From Deefgea piscis (lineage in GTDB: Bacteria; Pseudomonadota; Gammaproteobacteria; Burkholderiales; Chitinibacteraceae), in contig NZ_CP054143.1 in NCBI RefSeq assembly GCF_013284055.1, forward strand, positions 1,240,001 to 1,304,000: a stretch of 64,000 bases of DNA, written 5' to 3'. Positions 17,261 through 25,151 of the stretch are shown here, in pieces. Numbering within the stretch: position 1 is the first letter of the stretch; each line of letters opens with the position of its first letter. The position numbers were made by a program, and so were the translations under genes. The notes beneath the pieces were generated by a model. That model was not told where the DNA came from, did no database searches, and saw only the letters and a list, made by a program, of their open reading frames with translations.

Positions 17261-17818
17261 ATGCTAAAAAACACTCGCCATAGCTATGGCAAAGTAGCTC
17301 GTCTATTGCATTGGCTCTGTGCCATCGCGGTGATTACGGCCTTGGCGTGTATTGAGCTGAAAGGCTATTTTCCCAAAGGTGATCCGTGGCGAGATTACTT
17401 AAAAATGGTGCATATTCAAGCGGGTATTATGGTTTTTTTGTTGGTGATTCCGCGCTTTATTTGGCGCACCGCCAATCGCTCGCCGCAGATTACGCCCAGC
17501 CCAGCACCCTTGATTATGAAAGCCGCGGATTTAACGCACTGGGTTTTATATGCGCTGATGTTTTGCATGCCGATTTTGGGCGTAGCCTTTATTCAAGGCT
17601 TTGGTAAGCCGGTAGATTTTTTCGGCTGGATTTTGCCAACGTTGTTCACCATGACCCCAGAAACCGCCAAAGACGTGAAAGACGTGCATGAATTTTTGGG
17701 TAATACGCTGTTGTGGTTAGTGATATTGCACGTCGGCGCTGGGTTGTGGCATCAACGCATTATTAAAGACGATACGATGAGTCGAATGATAGGGCCGATT
17801 CGGCGCGATGATGAGTGA
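17261..17818 (+). CDS. Cytochrome b561-type membrane protein
   Basis: A 185-residue four-helix membrane cytochrome. The pattern is SYGKVARLLHWLCAIAVITAL, MVHIQAGIMVFLLVIPRF, THWVLYALMFCMPILGV and VHEFLGNTLLWLVILHVGAGLWH, with paired histidines (about H17, H51, H146, H160) fitting two b hemes. Such proteins pass electrons between the quinol pool and periplasmic partners, or scavenge superoxide. It follows the cyclase gene by 65 bp with its own GGGGT RBS. Co-transcription is possible. Confidence 0.88.
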   Translation: MLKNTRHSYGKVARLLHWLCAIAVITALACIELKGYFPKGDPWRDYLKMVHIQAGIMVFLLVIPRFIWRTANRSPQITPSPAPLIMKAADLTHWVLYALMFCMPILGVAFIQGFGKPVDFFGWILPTLFTMTPETAKDVKDVHEFLGNTLLWLVILHVGAGLWHQRIIKDDTMSRMIGPIRRDDE

Positions 17819-17893
17819 TGGTCTTGTTTAGATGATGTGTTGATGGTGTGCCTGCGGCACGATTGTTTACAGTCGCAGTCCGCGACGGGGACC

Positions 17894-17923
17894 CTCTTTT
17901 CTTTGTCTCGCCAAAGAAAAGAG
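17894..17923. repeat. Perfect 12-bp inverted repeat in a repeat-like block
   Basis: CTCTTTTCTTTG and CAAAGAAAAGAG enclose a six-base loop. From memory, similar 'TTTCTTTG.CTCGCCAAAGAAA' blocks recur between genes in many Betaproteobacteria. Confidence 0.6.
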
Positions 17924-18097
17924 GGGAAAAGAAAGGCGACCCGAGCGCGCCCAGCTCCGCTGTTCCCTCGATCGATCGTGAGCCAAACGATAAATCTGTT
18001 TGTCTCCCTCCTCACTCGGTGCGCTTGGACGGGTTTTTAAGCCCCAGACCAACGAGCGCGGCACGGCATTAAACCTAATCTAATCCCCGCAATTTGA

Positions 18098-18150
18098 ATG
18101 GGTATTGCCATCTAGGCTTTATTTTTAAAAATCTACCTAGCAATACCCAT
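18098..18150. repeat. GGTATTGC-family palindrome, copy 3
   Basis: ATGGGTATTGC at the left and GCAATACCCAT at the right, with CTAGG/CCTAG inside and an AT-rich loop. This is one of the clearest copies. Confidence 0.8.
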
Positions 18151-18250
18151 AGTTTGTATGATTTTCCCGATGCCAAAAGCATGACTCGTGCTCGACGGCG
18201 CAACGCCTTCGTTTATACTCTTTGGCTTTCCTCTTTTGATCGACTTCACG

Positions 18251-19321
18251 ATGAACAGCCAAGACTTAGAGAATATCAACGTCACTTCGTTTGACGCGAT
18301 GCCCTCACCCGAAGAATTACATGCCCGTTTACCGCTTTCTGAATCCGCCGCCCAAGTGGTGGATGCTGGCCGTGAAGCCTTAAAAAACATTCTGGATCGA
18401 CAAGATGATCGACTGATTGTGGTGGTTGGTCCTTGCTCGATTCATGATCCCGTTGCCGGTTTAGAATACGCGCGCCGTTTGAAAGCACTGCAAGCCGAAG
18501 TCAAAGACAGCTTATTGCTAGTGATGCGGGTTTATTTTGAAAAACCACGTACCACCACCGGTTGGAAAGGCTATATCAACGATCCATTTATGGATGATTC
18601 ATTCCAAGTGGATTTGGGTATGGAAAAAGCGCGGCGCTTTTTGCTCGACGTATGCGAGCTAGGTTTGCCGACCGCCACCGAAGCGCTCGATCCAATCTCG
18701 CCACAATATTTGGGCGATTTAATTGCCTGGACGGCGATTGGCGCGCGCACCACCGAATCGCAAACGCATCGTGAAATGTCATCCGGCCTATCCACGCCAG
18801 TGGGTTTTAAAAATGGTACCGATGGCGATATTAGCATTGCGATTAATGCGATTTTATCTGCTTCGCACCCGCATTCATTCTTGGGTTTGAACGGCCAAGG
18901 CCGAGTATCGATTGTGCGCACGCGCGGCAATCAATACGGGCATGTGGTGCTGCGTGGCGGTGATGGTCGACCCAACTACGACACCGTATCGGTGGCGATG
19001 GCCGAGCAAGCGCTGAAAAAAGCTAAATTACCGTGCAATATCATCGTCGATTGCTCGCATGCCAATAGCTATAAAAAGCCGGAATTACAGCCACTAGTGA
19101 TGAATGACGTGATTAATCAAGTCGTCAACGGTAGCCAAGCTTTGGTGGGTGTGATGATCGAGTCGAACTTGGTCGTTGGCAATCAAAAAATCCCCGCAGA
19201 TTTATCGCAATTGATTTACGGCTGCTCGGTCACCGATGGTTGTATTGATTGGGCCAGTACCGAAAGTATGTTGCGCGATGCCGCGCAACGCTTGGCGGCC
19301 GCCAAAGCCGCTCGCGCTTAA
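18251..19321 (+). CDS. aroG: 3-deoxy-7-phosphoheptulonate synthase (DAHP synthase, class I)
   Basis: A 356-residue enzyme that joins phosphoenolpyruvate and erythrose 4-phosphate, the first step of the shikimate pathway. The class I AroFGH signature is clear: VVVGPCSIHDPVAGLEYARRL, the block MRVYFEKPRTTTGWKGYINDP, ARTTESQTHREMSSGLS, VLRGGDGRPNYD, and the metal-site block IVDCSHANSYKKP. Length is normal. The start is ATG 18251 (MNSQDLEN); the longer frame runs through the palindromic repeat region and is not credible. Which aromatic amino acid inhibits it cannot be told. A duplicated 20-mer spans its stop. Confidence 0.92.
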   Translation: MNSQDLENINVTSFDAMPSPEELHARLPLSESAAQVVDAGREALKNILDRQDDRLIVVVGPCSIHDPVAGLEYARRLKALQAEVKDSLLLVMRVYFEKPRTTTGWKGYINDPFMDDSFQVDLGMEKARRFLLDVCELGLPTATEALDPISPQYLGDLIAWTAIGARTTESQTHREMSSGLSTPVGFKNGTDGDISIAINAILSASHPHSFLGLNGQGRVSIVRTRGNQYGHVVLRGGDGRPNYDTVSVAMAEQALKKAKLPCNIIVDCSHANSYKKPELQPLVMNDVINQVVNGSQALVGVMIESNLVVGNQKIPADLSQLIYGCSVTDGCIDWASTESMLRDAAQRLAAAKAARA

Positions 19322-19357
19322 GCCAATAAGCTGGGGCTTAAGCCAATAAGCTGGGGC
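19318..19357 (+). repeat. Two tandem copies of a 20-bp unit at the aroG stop
   Basis: TTAAGCCAATAAGCTGGGGC occurs twice back to back, the first copy containing the aroG stop codon. The second copy forms the left arm of a hairpin with GCCTCAGCTTAT (19364-19375), so the duplication may have built or doubled a terminator stem. Confidence 0.8.
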
Positions 19358-19506
19358 TTTATCGCCTCAGCTTATGCTCATCTGGCCATCTGTTGATGGT
19401 GATCTAACTTTGGGTGGTTCGTTGGGTAATTTGTCAGCCGTTTGCAGATTGAATTGCCTGGTTATTGGTCGCACAATGGTTCAATCCAAATTAAAGGTGA
19501 GCCCCG

Positions 19507-21060
19507 ATGACTGACGCAACTGCTACACACTGCAGTGAAATTTATCTGGATGCGAATGCCACCACGCCGATTTTGCCTGCGGCGCAAGCGGCGATGATTC
19601 GGGTACTTAGCGATAATTTTGGCAATCCGGGCAGCCCACACGGGGCAGGGATTCGCGCGCGCATTGAGCTCGATCGTGCCCGCGCTGCCGTTGCTGAGGT
19701 GCTGCATGTGCCTGTGGATGGTTTGATTTTTACTTCCGGCGCCACCGAAGGCATTCAAACCGCGGTGCTGTCGGCGCTGCATCCGCAGCGTGGTGCGGCG
19801 TTGGTGCGGGTGTTATACGGAGCCACTGAGCATAAAGCCGTTCCCGAGGCGCTGGCGCATTGGGGCGAAATTTTGGGCCTCACGCTGGAATTGCTGCCGA
19901 TTCCGGTTGATCAACAAGGTCGACATGATTTGTCTTGGCTGGCTGAAAACGCCGAGGGCGCCGCCTTGGTGTGTACCATGGCGGCCAATAATGAAACCGG
20001 TGCCATTAGCGATTTAGACGGCATTGCCCGTGTGCTCGATGCGCTGCCAGTGCGGCCCTTATGGTTGGTCGATGGCGTGCAGGCTTTGGGCAAATTGGCC
20101 GTCGATTGGCTGGGCTTGCGAATTGATTATGCGCCGTTCTCGGGGCATAAATTACACGCGCCCAAGGGCATCGGCTTGCTGTATGTGCGCGCCGGCGCGC
20201 CGTTTACGCGGCTATTGGCGGGCGGTGGGCAAGAGGGCAATGCACGCTGTGGCACTGAAAACTTACCCGGCATTGCCGCTTTAGGTGCGGTTTGCGAAGC
20301 GATATTGGCTGGGCAGTGGCAAGCGGGCGCGCTGAATGCGGCGCAGCAACGGCTGAAAGCCGCGCTGCAACAAGCCTTTCCGCAACTGGTGATCAATAGC
20401 CCTAGCCAGCATTGTTTACCCACGACGATTAATTTTTCTTTACTCGGCATCCCCAGCAAATGCTTGCTTGATCTATTTGATGCGCTGGGTTTACGGCTCA
20501 GTGCCGGCTCGGCTTGCAATAGCAAAAACGCCAAACCGAGCTTTGTGTTAATGGCGATGGGCTTAGGGGAAGAGCGCGCATCGAGCGCGATTCGGATGTC
20601 GATCTCACCGAACGTTTGTGCCGCTGATATCGACGCCGCCGTTGAGCGAATTGCCCTCGCCGGACAAATACTGCAAACCCATCTGAACGATATGCTGCAG
20701 CTGGAGCAAGTGGCATTACCCGACGAAGACCTTGAGCTCTCGAGTCGCTACGCCGTCACCGCCGAGCAATTACCCGCGTGGATCGCCGCGCACCCTGCTG
20801 GTGTCTTGCTGGATATTCGTGAGCAATGGGAACAAGCCGCGTGTTGCCCATCGCTGGGTCTGGCCATTACCGCTCAGCCATTAAGCCAATTGGCCACTTG
20901 GCTAGGCCAAATCGAGCTTGATCGCCCGCTATTACTTGCCTGCCGCAGTGGCCGGCGCAGCGGGCAACTCCTCAGCCTAATGCGCGGCAAAGGCTATACG
21001 CAAATTTGGCATTTGGCCGATGGTCTGGCTGGATTGCCGATGCCAAGTGCTGCCGACTAA
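19507..21060 (+). CDS. Cysteine desulfurase fused to a rhodanese domain
   Basis: A 517-residue fusion. Residues 1-395 are a NifS/IscS-type class V PLP enzyme: YLDANATTPILP, FTSGATEGIQTA, a histidine in ATEHKAV, and AANNETGAI. The PLP lysine is K215 in FSGHKLHAP, and the persulfide cysteine is C337 in SAGSACNSKNAKPS. Residues 420-517 are a rhodanese-like domain with LDIREQWEQAACC and an active loop CRSGRRSG (C479). The desulfurase frees sulfur from cysteine as a persulfide that the rhodanese part could receive directly. It is not in an isc or suf operon. It is followed by a palindrome shared with the convergent agmatine deiminase gene. Confidence 0.9.
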   Translation: MTDATATHCSEIYLDANATTPILPAAQAAMIRVLSDNFGNPGSPHGAGIRARIELDRARAAVAEVLHVPVDGLIFTSGATEGIQTAVLSALHPQRGAALVRVLYGATEHKAVPEALAHWGEILGLTLELLPIPVDQQGRHDLSWLAENAEGAALVCTMAANNETGAISDLDGIARVLDALPVRPLWLVDGVQALGKLAVDWLGLRIDYAPFSGHKLHAPKGIGLLYVRAGAPFTRLLAGGGQEGNARCGTENLPGIAALGAVCEAILAGQWQAGALNAAQQRLKAALQQAFPQLVINSPSQHCLPTTINFSLLGIPSKCLLDLFDALGLRLSAGSACNSKNAKPSFVLMAMGLGEERASSAIRMSISPNVCAADIDAAVERIALAGQILQTHLNDMLQLEQVALPDEDLELSSRYAVTAEQLPAWIAAHPAGVLLDIREQWEQAACCPSLGLAITAQPLSQLATWLGQIELDRPLLLACRSGRRSGQLLSLMRGKGYTQIWHLADGLAGLPMPSAAD

Positions 21061-21062
21061 TT

Positions 21063-21111
21063 AGGTATTGCCATCTAGATATTATATAAATTGATCTATG
21101 TGGCAATACCT
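21063..21111. repeat. GGTATTGC-family palindrome, copy 4
   Basis: AGGTATTGCCA and TGGCAATACCT ends with CTAGAT/ATCTA inside. It lies exactly between two convergent stops, so it can serve as a two-way terminator. Confidence 0.8.
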
Positions 21112-21122
21112 CAGTTATTTGC

Positions 21123-22232
21123 TTAGGCTATTTGCTGCTGGGTGGCGCAATGAATGCCACCACCGCCGGCGGCAATGGCATCGATATTCAGTTGAATCAC
21201 ATCTCGGTTAGGAAATAAATCGCGCAGCGTATCGCGGGTATTGCGATCGGTTTTGCTATCGCCAAATTGCGGGCAAATCACGGCGTGATTGCAAACATAA
21301 AAATTAATATAACCGGCAGTAAATTCATCATTACTAAACTGCTGGCGAATTGAATTGGGCCCTGGTAGTTCGATCACTTCCAGTTTGCGGCCTTTGGCAT
21401 CGGTGGCGGCGCGTAATATTTTTAAATGCCGCCGTGTGACCGCGTAATCGTAGGAATCAGGGTCATGATCGATATGCGCTACAACCACACCGGGCTCGGT
21501 AAAGCGGGCATAAAAATCGGTATGGCCGTCGGTAATATCGCGGCCCGCAATGCCGGGTAACCAGATGATTTTGCTGAGCCCAAGCAAACGCTTTAGCTCG
21601 GTTTCGATGTGGGCTTTGCTCACGCCCGGATTGCGATTGGCATTGATTACGCAGCTTTCGGTGATGATGGCGCTACCGTCGCCATCGACCTCAATTGCGC
21701 CGCCTTCCAGCACCAAACGCGTGGCTAAAGCGGTGACTGCGGTACTGTGAATCATCATTGCTGCAACGCGTGCGTCTCGAGCATGACTTTGTTTATTGCC
21801 CCAGCCATTAAAATGAAAATCAATCGCGCCAATTTGGTGCTGCTGATTTTTAACAAACACCGCGCCGGTATCGCGAATCCACAAATCATCAATTTCTTGC
21901 ACGATCAGCTGCACACTACTGCCGCATTGCTGCGCGGCGATATCGTAATCTGCCGCTCGCACCAGCATATTGACCGGTTCAAATTGCGCAATGGTTTTGG
22001 CAATGCTGGCTAAATTGGCGCGTGCGCCATGCATTAGTCGCGGCCCCCAAATTGCCGCTTGTGGACCATACGCCATCCACGTTGCACGATGCGCCGCGGC
22101 TTCATCTGGCATGGTCCAGACGGTGTCACTATTGGCGTGGGCCACGCTGGGCAGTGAAATCCCCGCGCCAAGCAGTAAGCTGCTACCGGCGGCACCGAGC
22201 GTGTGTTTTAAAAAACGGCGACGTGGATGCAT
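21123..22232 (-). CDS. Agmatine deiminase family protein, Tat-exported
   Basis: A 369-residue protein. It begins with a twin-arginine signal (RRRFLKHTLGAAGSSLLLG... ending near VAHA), so it acts in the periplasm. The body is the peptidylarginine-deiminase-like fold: MPDEAAAHRATWMAYG, DDLWIRDTGAVFV, FHFNGWGNKQ, LVLEGGAIEVDGDGSAI, ITDGHTDFYARF, and the catalytic cysteine C362 in GGGGIHC. Cytoplasmic family members hydrolyse agmatine to N-carbamoylputrescine. An exported form is less usual and its true substrate is open. It is divergent from a LysR regulator with a 106-bp shared promoter region. Confidence 0.85.
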   Translation of the reverse strand: MHPRRRFLKHTLGAAGSSLLLGAGISLPSVAHANSDTVWTMPDEAAAHRATWMAYGPQAAIWGPRLMHGARANLASIAKTIAQFEPVNMLVRAADYDIAAQQCGSSVQLIVQEIDDLWIRDTGAVFVKNQQHQIGAIDFHFNGWGNKQSHARDARVAAMMIHSTAVTALATRLVLEGGAIEVDGDGSAIITESCVINANRNPGVSKAHIETELKRLLGLSKIIWLPGIAGRDITDGHTDFYARFTEPGVVVAHIDHDPDSYDYAVTRRHLKILRAATDAKGRKLEVIELPGPNSIRQQFSNDEFTAGYINFYVCNHAVICPQFGDSKTDRNTRDTLRDLFPNRDVIQLNIDAIAAGGGGIHCATQQQIA

Positions 22233-22338
22233 TGGGTTTCCTTTGGGTGGCTGTGAAGGTATAGCGCATTGTTACGCTATTTATTGATGAAGAAAAATGA
22301 TATTTTTAGCGCTAATTTATCAATATTTCTCATCAGTC

Positions 22339-23229
22339 ATGGCCAAACTACCGTCATTTAAATTATTAATGGGTTTTGAAGCCGCCGCTCGATTGGGTAG
22401 CTTTTCGCGGGCTGCCGATGAATTGTGCTTATCGCAATCGGCAATTAGTCATCAAATTTTGCAATTAGAAACGCAGCTAGCGCAGCCCTTGTTTTTACGC
22501 GTTGGTCGTGGCGTTGAGCTCACTGTTGCGGGCGAGGTGTTGCTGCGCAGCGTGCAGCGTTCGCTCTCGGTGCTGGCTGGGGGTTTAGCGCAAATTGACA
22601 CCTATCTTGACCCCGGACTGGTGGTGATTGTTGCACCAGCGGCATTGCTACAAGGTTGGTTACAGCCTCGATTGGCCGCGCTACAAGCGGCGATTCCCGA
22701 GCTATGTTTGGTGCTATCGGTGGATGAGTCGGCGCGGTATATCGACGAGGTTGACGTTGATTTACTGATTAGCCAGCGGCCGTTACAGCAAGCGGGAGTA
22801 CAAGATCACACTTGGCTCAGCGATGAATGGGTGGCCGTGGTTAGCCCGCAGCGCATGCCTGAATTACAAGCACTGCCAGTTCATCAGCATCATCAAGTGA
22901 TTGGTCTGATTTCATTAGAGGCCGATTTTCAAAACGATGGCCCAAGCCATCAGTTTCGTCAGCAATTGGCTGCTTTTCGCCGGCGGCGAATTTATGACGA
23001 TGTGCGTTTGCAGCTGGATGCCGTTTGCCGAGGTGATGGCATGGCCTATGTGTTACGGCGGCAAGCCAGTGAGTATTTGCAAACTGGGCAATTACTCATT
23101 TTGCCGGACTATCCGCGTTTAGCCGCCGCACCGTGGATTTTATCTAGCGTTGCTGGCGCACCGCGTGCTGAGATTGTGCGCCAAGTGCGGGATTTTTTGC
23201 TGCAAGCAGGTGAGCTTGAGGCCACGTAG
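22339..23229 (+). CDS. LysR-family transcriptional regulator (GcvA-like)
   Basis: A 296-residue regulator. The N-terminal winged helix reads LMGFEAAARLGSFSRAADEL then LSQSAISHQILQLETQL (recognition helix), close to GcvA-type sequences. The rest is the two-lobed inducer-binding domain. ATG 22339 starts MAKLPSFK; upstream codons are less likely. Being divergent from the exported agmatine deiminase gene, it probably controls that gene, perhaps sensing agmatine, a polyamine or arginine; this is inference from position. Confidence 0.88.
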   Translation: MAKLPSFKLLMGFEAAARLGSFSRAADELCLSQSAISHQILQLETQLAQPLFLRVGRGVELTVAGEVLLRSVQRSLSVLAGGLAQIDTYLDPGLVVIVAPAALLQGWLQPRLAALQAAIPELCLVLSVDESARYIDEVDVDLLISQRPLQQAGVQDHTWLSDEWVAVVSPQRMPELQALPVHQHHQVIGLISLEADFQNDGPSHQFRQQLAAFRRRRIYDDVRLQLDAVCRGDGMAYVLRRQASEYLQTGQLLILPDYPRLAAAPWILSSVAGAPRAEIVRQVRDFLLQAGELEAT

Positions 23230-23346
23230 GTGGTGTTTGCTGACATAAAACTTGCGATTATTTCTGGTTTTGGTAATCATAGCGCTGCACCGCGTTTTTT
23301 AAGCGTGGGCTTTGCATGATGCTGTGCGCCAATTTGGAGCTTACCT

Positions 23347-24057
23347 ATGTTTCTTCGTGCCATCGTTCTCAGCGTCTGTGTGCTGCTTCCCCTTGGTTTG
23401 GTACAGGCGCAAGATCTCACCACGATACCGGTGCATTTTGCTAAAGGGCAATCGAGCACGGTGTTAAAGGGGCAGATTAAAGGCTATCAATACATCGATT
23501 ACACCTTGAATGCCAAAGCAGGGCAAAGGCTCACGGCGGTGTATAGCAGTCGCCAGCTCAGTAGTTATTTCAATATTTTGCCACCGGGTTCATCAGACGA
23601 AGCCTTATTTGTCGGCGCAAGCGCCGGCAATACCTATCGTGGGATATTGCCTGCGAGCGGCGAATATAAGCTGCGGGTTTATATCATGCGCAATGCCGCA
23701 CGGCGTAATGAAACCGCGAAATTCACTCTTAAAGTCGCCATCGACACGCCGCCAGCGTCCGATGCCAAAGTCAGTGGCACGCCTTACCATGCCACCGGCA
23801 CGATACCTTGCGTTGCTGGGCAAAGCCGAGAATGCCAATTTGGCGTAGTGCGACAAGGGCAGGGCTCGGCGGAGGTGACGATACAACTTGCGCAGGGGCA
23901 ACGCGTTATTCGTTTTGACCATGGTACTGCAACGGGCTATACGGCAACGCCGATGTCGCATGGCGACTTTAGTCAGCAAAAGCAAAAAGACGTCAGTCAT
24001 ATCCAAATTGGTGCGGAGCAATACGAAATTCCTGATGCCGTGATTTATGGCGGCTAA
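23347..24057 (+). CDS. Secreted PliG-like (g-type lysozyme inhibitor) protein with extra domain
   Basis: A 236-residue exported protein with a signal peptide ending near VQAQ. Residues 25-130 resemble the E. coli lysozyme inhibitor PliG (YcgK): VHFAKGQSSTVLKGQIKGYQ (in family order), YTLNAKAGQRLTAVYSS, then ILPASGEYKLRVYIMRNAAR and NETAKFTLKV. Residues 140-236 are a second beta-rich domain with two cysteines (IPCVAGQSRECQFGVVR) and a conserved ending VDGEQY-like IQIGAEQYEIPDAVIYGG. PliG is about 130 residues, so the second domain is an addition. It may protect the cell wall from goose-type lysozymes. GGAG precedes ATG 23347. Confidence 0.75.
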   Translation: MFLRAIVLSVCVLLPLGLVQAQDLTTIPVHFAKGQSSTVLKGQIKGYQYIDYTLNAKAGQRLTAVYSSRQLSSYFNILPPGSSDEALFVGASAGNTYRGILPASGEYKLRVYIMRNAARRNETAKFTLKVAIDTPPASDAKVSGTPYHATGTIPCVAGQSRECQFGVVRQGQGSAEVTIQLAQGQRVIRFDHGTATGYTATPMSHGDFSQQKQKDVSHIQIGAEQYEIPDAVIYGG

Positions 24058-24156
24058 TCTATAGAGGTATCGATTAATCGTGTTCGGTGGCTCGCTAAGC
24101 GTGTAGCTCCGAGTTGGCTTGGGATGATTGTGGCGGATTTGGCCGGGAGTCAAAAA

Positions 24157-24900
24157 ATGCGTCTGATCTTGGGTGTCTTGTTGTTTAGTTTGAGTTTAAG
24201 CTGCTCGGCACAAAAATTGCGCTTGCTGGCCGCAGAATATCCACCCTATACCTCGCAGGCCATGCCCACGCAAGGGGCATTGATTGAGGTGGTACAAAAA
24301 ACCCTTGCACCGCGCTATCAGTTAGAGATTGTCTTTGTGCCGTGGGCGCGGGCGCTCAATGAATTAAAAGCCAATCGTGCCGACGGCATTATCGGGGTGT
24401 GGCCCAATAGCTATGTGGATCGGGGCTTTCGGGCGTCGAGCCCGATTTTTATCAGCAAACTGGGCTTTTATGTGCCCACCGCGCAGCGAGTGCCACTATT
24501 AGATTTAACTCAATTGCGGGGGCGGCTTGCGGGTGGGGTCCGCAATTATGGCTATCCAACGACGCTGTATAAAACCGGCGTACGCATCGATGCCGCTCAC
24601 GATGATCTGAGCAATTTAAAAAAACTCGCGATTGGGCGGATATCGCTAGCGATTTTAGAAAAAGCCGTTGGCGAATATTTGCTGACTCAGCCTGAATTAG
24701 CCCCGATTGCCGACAAAGTGAGCTGGCAAGAGCCCGCCTTTGCTGAGGCGGCGCTGAGCATTGCGTTTGCGCCAAAAGCCAGCGCGGCACTGGCCGCATT
24801 TGAAACCGCGCTACGCCAGCTCACTCTATCGGGTGAACTCAAACAAATCGCCAACCGCTACCAAATCGACCTACCTGCAGATAGCAGCGCCGCCCCCTAG
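24157..24900 (+). CDS. Periplasmic substrate-binding protein (SBP_bac_3 family), second
   Basis: A 247-residue secreted protein. The signal is LILGVLLFSLSLSCSAQ. The mature protein reads LRLLAAEYPPYTSQAMPTQG, LEIVFVPWARALNELKANRA, then GVWPNSYVDRGFRAS and TQLRGRLAGGVRNYGYPT. It is related in plan to the protein at 7750. No transporter genes are nearby, and the ligand is unknown. The start is put at ATG 24157 so that the signal peptide begins with MRLIL; a frame reaching 24124 adds an unlikely N-terminus. Confidence 0.8.
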   Translation: MRLILGVLLFSLSLSCSAQKLRLLAAEYPPYTSQAMPTQGALIEVVQKTLAPRYQLEIVFVPWARALNELKANRADGIIGVWPNSYVDRGFRASSPIFISKLGFYVPTAQRVPLLDLTQLRGRLAGGVRNYGYPTTLYKTGVRIDAAHDDLSNLKKLAIGRISLAILEKAVGEYLLTQPELAPIADKVSWQEPAFAEAALSIAFAPKASAALAAFETALRQLTLSGELKQIANRYQIDLPADSSAAP

Positions 24901-24956
24901 TGCTTGCCAGCCGCCATGCAATCGCGTTCAATACGCGTTTTTTTGCAGGCTAGGCC

Positions 24957-25151
24957 ATGACTGTCGCATCACCGTGTATTCAGCAATGCAAACTTGATTC
25001 GGCTGGCCAATATTGCCTTGGCTGCCGCCGCAGCTTGGACGAAATCAAAGCTTGGTCGAGCAGCAGCGACGCTGCCAAACACGCCGTTTGGCAACGCCTG
25101 GCTCGCTTGCCGCCTAGCGCGCCAGCAAACTCAACGAACTCAACGAACTAA
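24957..25151 (+). CDS. DUF1289 small cysteine protein
   Basis: A 64-residue protein with the complete DUF1289 signature: SPCIQQCKLD, then YCLGCRRSLDEIKAW, giving four cysteines that could bind zinc or a cluster. The function is unknown. The last four bases overlap the stop end of the convergent endonuclease gene. Confidence 0.85.
   Translation: MTVASPCIQQCKLDSAGQYCLGCRRSLDEIKAWSSSSDAAKHAVWQRLARLPPSAPANSTNSTN

Larger units (their letters stand above)
17819..18250. other. Gene-free, repeat-bearing stretch before aroG
   Basis: The part 17850-18070 has a perfect 12-bp hairpin at 17894-17923 and a purine-rich composition like a dispersed intergenic repeat. Open frames on both strands here are short and have no protein character. 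A family palindrome follows at 18098-18150. Confidence 0.6.

Noticed and set aside
17837-18072. Overlapping frames on both strands
   Set aside because: They lie in a repeat-like block with a perfect hairpin.
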